Assembly: GCA_023259925.1 (NCBI GenBank) | Contig: JALRDS010000059.1 | Span: forward strand, 1 to 8,276 | Length of the DNA: 8,276 nucleotides | Source of the DNA: Candidatus Saccharimonadia bacterium | GTDB taxonomy: Bacteria > Patescibacteriota > Saccharimonadia > Saccharimonadales > Saccharimonadaceae | Direction: 5' to 3' | Shown here: one piece after another, positions 4,674 to 8,276 of the stretch | Layout of the letters: each line of letters starts with the position of its first letter | How positions within the stretch are numbered: the first letter of the stretch is position 1 | Notes under the pieces: model-generated | Databases searched by the model: none | Seen by the model: the letters and a program-made list of their open reading frames with translations, nothing else | What the model was told of the DNA's origin: nothing | Made by a program: the position numbers and the translations under genes

Positions 4674-4814
4674 TAGTAAGTAATCGATAAAAAGAAACAC
4701 TTACACCTGGCTCGGGGCACATTCCGATAAACAATTGAGGAAAGGGCCGTTTGAGCAACAATTCAAACATTCCTTGCAAGGGACAGAAATACCGGCTGAT
4801 CACCGGTATTTTTG
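4674..4814 (+). ncRNA. Candidate structured small RNA of unknown family
   Basis: This stretch between two genes has a promoter-like sequence at one end and a strong terminator at the other, but no ORF. It contains hairpin-forming repeats: GTAAGT (4676-4681) with ACTTAC (4699-4704), TCGG (4712-4715) with CCGA (4724-4727), and GTTTGA (4749-4754) with TCAAAC (4763-4768). CCTTGCAAGG and the terminal terminator stem follow. GGTGTA (4658-4663) with TACACC (4703-4708) is an alternative partly excluding the first. I checked by eye for tRNA, tmRNA and SRP RNA landmarks and found none. Expected length is about 140 bases. It could be a regulatory RNA; function cannot be stated. Confidence 0.4.
4787..4813 (+). 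terminator. Intrinsic terminator, plus-strand orientation
   Basis: AAATACCGG (4787-4795) pairs perfectly with CCGGTATTT (4803-4811) around CTGATCA, with TATTTTTG after the stem. The minus-strand orientation has only a short TTTCTGT tail, so it is a poorer terminator for the gene that ends at 4827. Its polarity argues for a transcript on the plus strand. Confidence 0.8.
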
Positions 4815-4826
4815 ATTTGTGAATTA

Positions 4827-5339
4827 TTACGCAACCGTATCAAGTTCGAATTGGTGCGCCATAGCTGCACCTAACACTGCATAGCTAGTCAAATGCGGGA
4901 AGTACCGCGTGGCAGCGCTCACGACTACTTCTTTAGTCTTTGGAAGATTACTAGTAAAGATCGCGTACGCTTCTTCTTGATAGTCAGCTAACTGTGTAAT
5001 ATCGGCGTGCATCCAAGCAGCAGCTTGGGTTTGAACGCTAAATAACTCACTCGTTCTAGTAGGTGCCGCCGCAAGCAGTAGCGACATTACCTCGTATAAG
5101 CTGGCACCGTGATCGAGCGCATTATAGCGACTATCATGATCTAAAACAGTACCTGTAACTGCACTTAGAACTTTATGCCCTACTTTAAACACCCATGAAA
5201 TGCGCTCTGATGCCTGGTGGCTTTCAGTTACAATATCTTGATTGCTTAGAAGCAGCTCTAGCATAGCGGCATTATTGTCGGTTAGATCTTGATTAGGAAA
5301 TTCCGGCTGAGCCGACAAGCCAGTAAGTAGTTCTGCCAT
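4827..5339 (-). CDS. Hypothetical soluble protein
   Basis: I do not recognise this 170-residue protein. It is acidic and appears largely helical, with no signal peptide, membrane span or known motif. Ala/Leu-rich segments (residues about 85-95, 102-111, 137-163) suggest a helical bundle. It is bounded by a plus-strand terminator downstream and an AT-rich gap upstream. No Shine-Dalgarno is at useful distance before ATG 5339 (AGTAGG is too far), but TAGAAT sits six bases before the ATG, so a leaderless message starting at the ATG itself is likely. Codon use matches the neighbours, which supports a real gene. Function cannot be inferred from context: the next gene upstream is a P-loop kinase with its own promoter. 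Confidence 0.68.
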   Translation of the reverse strand: MAELLTGLSAQPEFPNQDLTDNNAAMLELLLSNQDIVTESHQASERISWVFKVGHKVLSAVTGTVLDHDSRYNALDHGASLYEVMSLLLAAAPTRTSELFSVQTQAAAWMHADITQLADYQEEAYAIFTSNLPKTKEVVVSAATRYFPHLTSYAVLGAAMAHQFELDTVA

Positions 5340-5345
5340 AAATGC

Positions 5346-5351
5346 ATTCTA
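5346..5351 (-). promoter_or_regulatory. -10 element placing transcription start at the ATG of the 170-residue gene
   Basis: Minus-strand TAGAAT (5346-5351) matches TATAAT at five of six positions. Six bases separate it from ATG 5339, so RNA would begin at or next to the initiation codon. No clear -35 is seen 16-18 bases upstream in the T-rich sequence. Confidence 0.45.
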
Positions 5352-5364
5352 CACCTACTTTGTA

Positions 5365-5384
5365 AAAACATAAAAAAATGTTTT
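5365..5384. repeat. AT-only inverted repeat upstream of the 170-residue gene
   Basis: AAAACAT (5365-5371) and ATGTTTT (5378-5384) are perfect inverted repeats around AAAAAA. The dyad overlaps where a -35 for the TAGAAT promoter would fall, so it may be an operator. It could also be a chance feature of AT-rich DNA. Confidence 0.3.
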
Positions 5385-5490
5385 GCATTTTTATTTACCA
5401 TAGAATGGCATAGTGTAATGTAGATTTAGACGTTGAGCAGTTCACTGGCCGTATTGCTCGTTAATAGCCGTAATCGAACAAAGAGAAATG

Positions 5491-5519
5491 TTCATACAAA
5501 CAGAGATTGAGGGTATGAA
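5491..5519. repeat. Inverted repeat between the kinase and the 170-residue gene
   Basis: TTCATAC (5491-5497) and GTATGAA (5513-5519) are perfect inverted repeats 15 bases apart. The site lies about 40 bases past the kinase stop codon. No T-run follows on the minus strand, so it is not a convincing terminator. The remainder of 5340-5557 holds no gene that I can support. Confidence 0.3.
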
Positions 5520-5557
5520 TGAAAGTTGACGTAGTGATTTTTTTACAGAAATAGGTG

Positions 5558-6070
5558 CTAGTTATGACGCACCATCCAGTCATACCCTTCACTGGCGGAA
5601 GGTGGCTGACTTCTGAGCCCTTCATGCATTTTTCGTATAGTATCTACGGTGATACGGCCTTCTGCGCGACCAGCATTTTGAAGCACGGCCATTTCTAGTG
5701 GCACATCGAGCACAACTGCACCAACTGTACGCACACCAAGTGAACGACAAATAGCGACGGTCCTCAGGCGATCTTCGGTATAACAGTGAGTGCTGTCGAT
5801 AAGGGCAATTTTGTCCTGATTCATGCGTGCGGCTATCTCACATTGTAATTGATCCTGAATACCATCAACTAGTCCAGAACCGACACCAGCTGCAACGAGC
5901 GAATTTCGAATACTATCGAGATTGATTGCCTCAACAGAAAGCTCTGATGCAACTGCATTTAATAGGGTTGATTTGCCGCTGCCGGGTGCGCCGATTCCAA
6001 TCATGGCAACCGGAGGAGCTGAAGAAGTTATTTCGCGCGAAATAGTTTTTACTACTCTATCGTAGTTCAT
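5558..6070 (-). CDS. P-loop kinase/ATPase of the AAA_33 (polynucleotide-kinase-like) family
   Basis: This 170-residue protein has a Walker A motif GAPGSGKST (27-35) right after a hydrophobic strand (VAMIGI). LDSIR (51-55) matches the region that in this family contacts substrate, and LIDSTH (90-95) is a Walker B-like strand with Asp-92. NAGRAEGRITVDTIRKM (132-148) corresponds to the conserved N-x-x-R-x-x-x-R lid region, followed by the family-typical P-P-x-x-x-E-G-Y-D ending. Members phosphorylate small molecules or nucleic-acid 5' ends; zeta toxins are distant relatives. The whole family core is present. There is no antitoxin-like partner next to it, so a toxin role is not supported. Upstream, TTGACA-17-TATCAT ends six bases before ATG 6070 and no Shine-Dalgarno exists, implying a leaderless message. 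The substrate is unknown. Confidence 0.85.
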   Translation of the reverse strand: MNYDRVVKTISREITSSAPPVAMIGIGAPGSGKSTLLNAVASELSVEAINLDSIRNSLVAAGVGSGLVDGIQDQLQCEIAARMNQDKIALIDSTHCYTEDRLRTVAICRSLGVRTVGAVVLDVPLEMAVLQNAGRAEGRITVDTIRKMHEGLRSQPPSASEGYDWMVRHN

Positions 6071-6076
6071 ATTTAT

Positions 6077-6105
6077 ATGATAATATAATTTTAATTAAAT
6101 GTCAA
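6077..6105 (-). promoter_or_regulatory. Consensus-like promoter of the P-loop kinase, giving a leaderless mRNA
   Basis: On the minus strand TTGACA (6100-6105), a 17-base AT-only spacer and TATCAT (6077-6082) are seen. Six bases separate the -10 from ATG 6070, so position +1 would be the A of the start codon. Confidence 0.65.
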
Positions 6106-6313
6106 TGGTCTCCGCCCATTGTTTTCCCCGTTCGACTATGGCATATACGCAAAATTAATAATTTTAGTGATTCATTACAACCTGATAGCACACTGAAATA
6201 CACAAAAATCAGCGATATCTCTGGCTCAATTTGTCAGCTTAATCCAGCCTACTTATGTTAACAGTAGCACAGCTCGTAGCGAGTGTAGTTTTAATAAAAA
6301 ACTATTTCTAACA
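6106..6313. other. Intergenic gap without a supported gene
   Basis: This AT-rich stretch between the DUF operon end and the kinase promoter holds no coding frame. ACAGCTCG-TAG-CGAGTGT (6269-6286) can form a 7-bp hairpin with one bulged G and is followed on the plus strand by AGTTTTAA. A 6-bp AGTTTT/AAAACT repeat lies at 6287-6303. Either could be a weak end signal for the operon that stops at 6314, but neither has the shape of a good minus-strand terminator. Confidence 0.4.
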
Positions 6314-6715
6314 TCAAATATCTTGTTGATAGGCTTTTTCAATCAGCGCACGCAGCGCTGGAAGATTGGCGTTATCGAGATTTTTTAAATAAATACAGCC
6401 TTTACCAATCTTATACTTCCCTATCGCATCAAGCTCTTTTTTATATTGCGCCGCCTCGAACGTGACATACAGCGATAACATGCCTTTACGTGGCGCAAAC
6501 GCGATCTTTGGCCAGTCTGCCTCTATGCCACTCTTGGTTTTATAGTGAAACGTCCCAAAACCAATAATAGTGCCCCATAGTACCGGGGGCTCACCAGACA
6601 CTTGCTGCATCATCTCAATTAAGGTTTGGCTGTCTCGTGCTTGCGACTCGCGTAACGTAGCAAGGTACTCATCTACACTATTATCTGTTGCAATCGTTTT
6701 CGGTGTATAGGCCAT
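6314..6715 (-). CDS. DUF1801 domain protein (second copy)
   Basis: The 133-residue product has the DUF1801 pattern of the longer subtype. SVDEYLATL (13-21) starts it, then WGTIIGFGTFHYKTKSG (47-63), a FAPRK turn (73-77) and GKYKIGKGCIYLKNL (99-113), ending in a short helix. The fold is the YdhG-like one; biochemical function is unknown for most members. The start ATG overlaps the stop of the preceding gene as TAATG, with GAAGGG five bases before the ATG, so translation is coupled. It is the last gene of the operon. It is not a duplicate of its neighbour in sequence: the two belong to different branches of the family and differ in all motif spacing. Confidence 0.85.
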   Translation of the reverse strand: MAYTPKTIATDNSVDEYLATLRESQARDSQTLIEMMQQVSGEPPVLWGTIIGFGTFHYKTKSGIEADWPKIAFAPRKGMLSLYVTFEAAQYKKELDAIGKYKIGKGCIYLKNLDNANLPALRALIEKAYQQDI

Positions 6716-7056
6716 TACATCCCTTCAATCTGCTGGCTGCGATATTGCACCACTTTTTTCACAAGTTCTAATGGCAGCGCCTCATCTAGCGGAAACTGCA
6801 CTGAACCTTTACCTTGTTTGTACGGGGCAAATTCCTGCTGGAATGCCGCATGGCCGTTAGGCGTGGCATACAAGCCTATATGTTTTTTGAACCCGCCAAT
6901 ATAAACCAATGGCTTACCATGTAACTTATACCCAATAAGCCCATAGTTAATTGATTCTACGGCCTTTGGCGACGCAGCCTTAATCAGCTGCCTGAGCGTA
7001 TTCAGCTTACCTATAACCGGTTGATCAAATTGATCAAGATAATCTTGAACGGTCAT
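6715..7056 (-). CDS. DUF1801 domain protein (first copy, YdhG-like)
   Basis: The 113-residue product is a full-length small DUF1801/YdhG-type protein. SINYGLIGYKLHGKPLVYIG (35-54) and HIGLY (59-63) form the central sheet, and YKQGKGSVQFPLDEALP (79-95) is the family's most conserved loop before the C-terminal helix. Relatives include a Bacillus protein described as a frataxin-like iron chaperone, but that role cannot be transferred on sequence alone. It starts three bases after the DUF2177 stop and overlaps the next DUF1801 gene by one base. No strong Shine-Dalgarno is visible, so translation probably depends on ribosomes from the upstream gene. Confidence 0.87.
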   Translation of the reverse strand: MTVQDYLDQFDQPVIGKLNTLRQLIKAASPKAVESINYGLIGYKLHGKPLVYIGGFKKHIGLYATPNGHAAFQQEFAPYKQGKGSVQFPLDEALPLELVKKVVQYRSQQIEGM

Positions 7057-7059
7057 ACT

Positions 7060-7455
7060 CTACACCAAGCTTGCAGCAGCGAAGGCACCCGCACACACGG
7101 CGGCGGTTATAAATGTACCCCACACTAAGTCGATAGCGACAATCTTACTGCTAAAACCTTTTAACGTTGCGAGGTTAGTTAAGTCATAGGTGGCGTAGGC
7201 AACGAAGCCAAGTAACGCGCCGTAGCCTAGTGAAGCCGTGAATGAACCTGCGGCAAGTGCTGGTAGTACTACTAATACCACCGCACCAATTACATATATC
7301 GCGTAGAAGGCGACCGCGGCCGTCATGTTTGGTTTCTTTAGTAAAATTTCACCCATTTCGCCGTAATACAGTTTTTTTGCAATGAACCCTAGCCAGATAA
7401 AATCAAGGACCCCCATGATTACTGCTGCCGTGAGTAGTGCGATTATTATTACCAT
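7060..7455 (-). CDS. DUF2177 family membrane protein
   Basis: The 131-residue product has four predicted membrane helices (about 2-25, 45-68, 75-95, 104-129). DUF2177 marks are visible: LDFIWLGFIAKKLY (17-30) in helix 1, YATYDLTNLATLKGF (87-101) after helix 3 and IDLVWGTF (108-115) opening helix 4. The polar Asp residues within membrane segments (18, 91, 109) are typical and may line a functional site. The family has no established function. The ATG lies three bases after the DUF4287 stop, with AGGAAAGG about ten bases upstream inside that gene, so it is co-transcribed and probably coupled. Length matches the family. Confidence 0.88.
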   Translation of the reverse strand: MVIIIALLTAAVIMGVLDFIWLGFIAKKLYYGEMGEILLKKPNMTAAVAFYAIYVIGAVVLVVLPALAAGSFTASLGYGALLGFVAYATYDLTNLATLKGFSSKIVAIDLVWGTFITAAVCAGAFAAASLV

Positions 7456-7458
7456 ATG

Positions 7459-7740
7459 CTACGTGTCCTTTCCTGTTAATCGTAACGTATTACTTTCATC
7501 TCGGTGTGATCCGGCTGTGCCAACGTGCTTATCACTGATTTGGGCGCCGTGTTTAATAATATGCACGATTGCCATTGCGTGCCCCCTTCCTAGCTGAAAA
7601 TCATCTGCTAACCATTGAACGATGTCACTTGCCTTTGTAGCAGGTGAATCAAGCCCTTTTTGGTGAGCCATCTGAATAAATTCTTCAGGTGTCTTGCCCG
7701 TTTTAACCTCGATATTATCAAGGTAGGCCTGGAAGGACAT
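7459..7740 (-). CDS. DUF4287 domain protein
   Basis: Residues 1-65 match DUF4287 closely: SFQAYLDNIEVKTGKTPEEF (2-21), the KGLDSPATKASDIVQWLADD region (29-48, close to the family's K-A-x-E-I-V-x-W-L) and LGRGHAMAIVHIIKHG (50-65). The last 28 residues (about 66-93) are a polar tail rich in Ser, Thr, His and Asp that is not part of the usual domain of about 70 residues. Function is unknown; the domain is often found beside DUF1801-type and ArsR-type genes, as here. The start is three bases after the ArsR stop (TAA-GCC-ATG), so the genes are in one operon. Confidence 0.88.
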   Translation of the reverse strand: MSFQAYLDNIEVKTGKTPEEFIQMAHQKGLDSPATKASDIVQWLADDFQLGRGHAMAIVHIIKHGAQISDKHVGTAGSHRDESNTLRLTGKDT

Positions 7741-7743
7741 GGC

Positions 7744-8037
7744 TTAAACATACTCCTGAGTACTATCGGAAAACATTGCGATAAACGACTCTAATTCGTG
7801 AAGGCCGGCTGGATACGCCGAAATAAATACATAGCGACCATTCTTACGTTTTGTAATAAGCCCTGCCACTTCAAGCACTTTGATATGCTTTGAAACGGCG
7901 GCTAAACTCATATCATATTCAATGGCAATTTGATTTACCGTAAGGGCACTCTCACTCGTTCGCTCCAAAATACTGCGGCGCGTTTCATCTGATAACGCGA
8001 TGCACAGTGAGTCGATACGTAGTTTGTAGTCAACCAT
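7744..8037 (-). CDS. ArsR-type winged-helix transcriptional repressor
   Basis: The 97-residue product is a complete ArsR-family domain: ALSDETRRSILERT (14-27) is the first conserved helix, LTVNQIAIEYDMSLAAVSKH (32-51) the helix-turn-helix, and ITKRKNGRYVFIS (61-73) the wing. The ELCxCDL metal site of classic ArsR/SmtB proteins is absent (LTVNQIA instead), so it is probably not a metal sensor but one of the subgroup linked to VOC and SRPBCC-type genes. An in-frame TAG directly precedes ATG 8037, which fixes the start. The AGGAG 14 bases upstream is too far, and a promoter-like pair ends eight bases before the ATG. It likely represses its own operon; the ligand is unknown. Confidence 0.9.
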   Translation of the reverse strand: MVDYKLRIDSLCIALSDETRRSILERTSESALTVNQIAIEYDMSLAAVSKHIKVLEVAGLITKRKNGRYVFISAYPAGLHELESFIAMFSDSTQEYV

Positions 8038-8045
8038 CTAGTTAA

Positions 8046-8075
8046 ACGATACTCCTGCGAATGTATTCATGTCAA
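8046..8075 (-). promoter_or_regulatory. Internal promoter in front of the ArsR gene
   Basis: A perfect minus-strand TTGACA (8070-8075) starts at the base after the VOC stop codon. It is followed after 18 bases by TATCGT (8046-8051), eight bases before ATG 8037. RNA would start within one or two bases of the ATG. The 38-base gap between the two genes is thus almost wholly a promoter. Confidence 0.5.
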
Positions 8076-8276
8076 CTACTCCTCGATTACGCTCAGTACA
8101 TTGCCGGATGGATCGCTAAACCATGCAATATCTGGCCCCATACCTACTACTTTACCCCGGAGTATACCAAGCCCGTCTTGCTCAAACGGTAAGTCGTCGT
8201 AGATGAGCATTCGTATACCTTTAGCCGTTAGATCGCTCACCGCTTTTTCAATATCATCAACAGGGAAATTCAACAC
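8076..8276 (-). CDS. VOC (glyoxalase/bleomycin-resistance fold) protein, C-terminal part; gene continues past right edge
   Basis: The last 66 or 67 codons of an open frame are visible. NFPVDDIEKAVSDLTAKGIR is the helix-and-strand start of a beta-alpha-beta-beta-beta unit, and IAWFSDPSGNVLSVIEE is the typical DP-x-GN-x-L ending of VOC proteins. The first visible codon is GTG at the window edge, but the gene surely begins outside because half of the fold is missing. VOC members are metal-dependent lyases, isomerases, dioxygenases or drug-binding proteins, and the visible half does not tell which. It ends in TAG 38 bases before the ArsR gene on the same strand and may be the first or an early gene of that operon. 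Confidence 0.85.
   Translation of the reverse strand: MLNFPVDDIEKAVSDLTAKGIRMLIYDDLPFEQDGLGILRGKVVGMGPDIAWFSDPSGNVLSVIEE

Noticed and set aside
4651..4710. tRNA-like stretch (GGTGTAGCCTAGT resembles a D-arm)
   Set aside because: No acceptor stem, anticodon arm or GGTTCRA T-loop with matching stems can be laid out.
5526..5547. TTGACG followed by a T-tract as a plus-strand promoter
   Set aside because: No -10 at proper spacing and nothing on the plus strand downstream.
5558..6070. Zeta-type toxin of a toxin-antitoxin pair
   Set aside because: The P-loop kinase fold fits, but there is no small antitoxin gene next to it, and the C-terminal motif is that of general AAA_33 kinases.
6269..6292. 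Intrinsic terminator on the plus strand
   Set aside because: The stem is short and bulged, the T-run is only TTTT after AG, and there is no plus-strand transcript for it to end.
1..8276. CRISPR array, insertion sequence or attachment-site repeats
   Set aside because: No direct repeats of useful length at regular spacing, no transposase or integrase gene, and no terminal inverted repeats were seen by eye.

Overview
The window looks like a compact bacterial chromosome segment with moderate G+C. Gene spacing is tight and proteins are short. There is a minimal flavin-based redox module, an unusually short MetK, and a row of small DUF proteins seen in many reduced genomes. This fits Patescibacteria/CPR, most likely Saccharibacteria (TM7), but that is inference from gene style because no rRNA or other phylogenetic marker is present. 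The normal stop code applies: all large genes lack internal UGA, and apbE ends in TGA.

Region 1 (1-2163, minus strand) is a three-gene, translationally coupled operon. It encodes a membrane-anchored FMN-binding protein, the flavin transferase ApbE, and an NqrB/RnfD-like membrane protein that runs off the left edge. The last visible residues of that protein look like the linker into a cytosolic ferredoxin-reductase-type domain. Together they resemble a miniature extracytosolic flavin electron-transfer system.

Region 2 (2220-2606, plus strand) is a small transcription unit with sharply different codon use (G/C-ending codons). It has a 5' hairpin, a strong Shine-Dalgarno (SD) site, a small membrane protein and a very strong terminator. 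The start served by the SD lies in frame with the membrane protein, but one UGA codon separates them. This is the most puzzling item in the window.

Region 3 (2611-4088) holds a small soluble hypothetical gene on the plus strand. It converges on metK, which lies on the minus strand, and the two genes share one CTAG as both stop codons. metK is preceded by a well-defined SAM-I (S-box) riboswitch. Its expression platform appears to hide the metK SD, so control would be translational: SAM bound, MetK synthesis off.

Region 4 (4125-4814, plus strand) has a small helix-turn-helix protein with a C-terminal C-x2-H/C-x2-C knuckle and its terminator. It is followed by a promoter-to-terminator stretch with no ORF that is a candidate small RNA.

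Region 5 (4827-6105, minus strand) has an unrecognised 170-residue protein and a P-loop kinase of the AAA_33/polynucleotide-kinase type. Both have a -10-like hexamer so close to the ATG that the mRNAs should be leaderless.

Region 6 (6314-8276, minus strand) is a tightly packed operon: VOC/glyoxalase-fold protein (cut by the right edge), ArsR-type repressor, DUF4287, DUF2177 membrane protein and two DUF1801 proteins. The ArsR gene has its own apparent promoter directly after the VOC stop codon.
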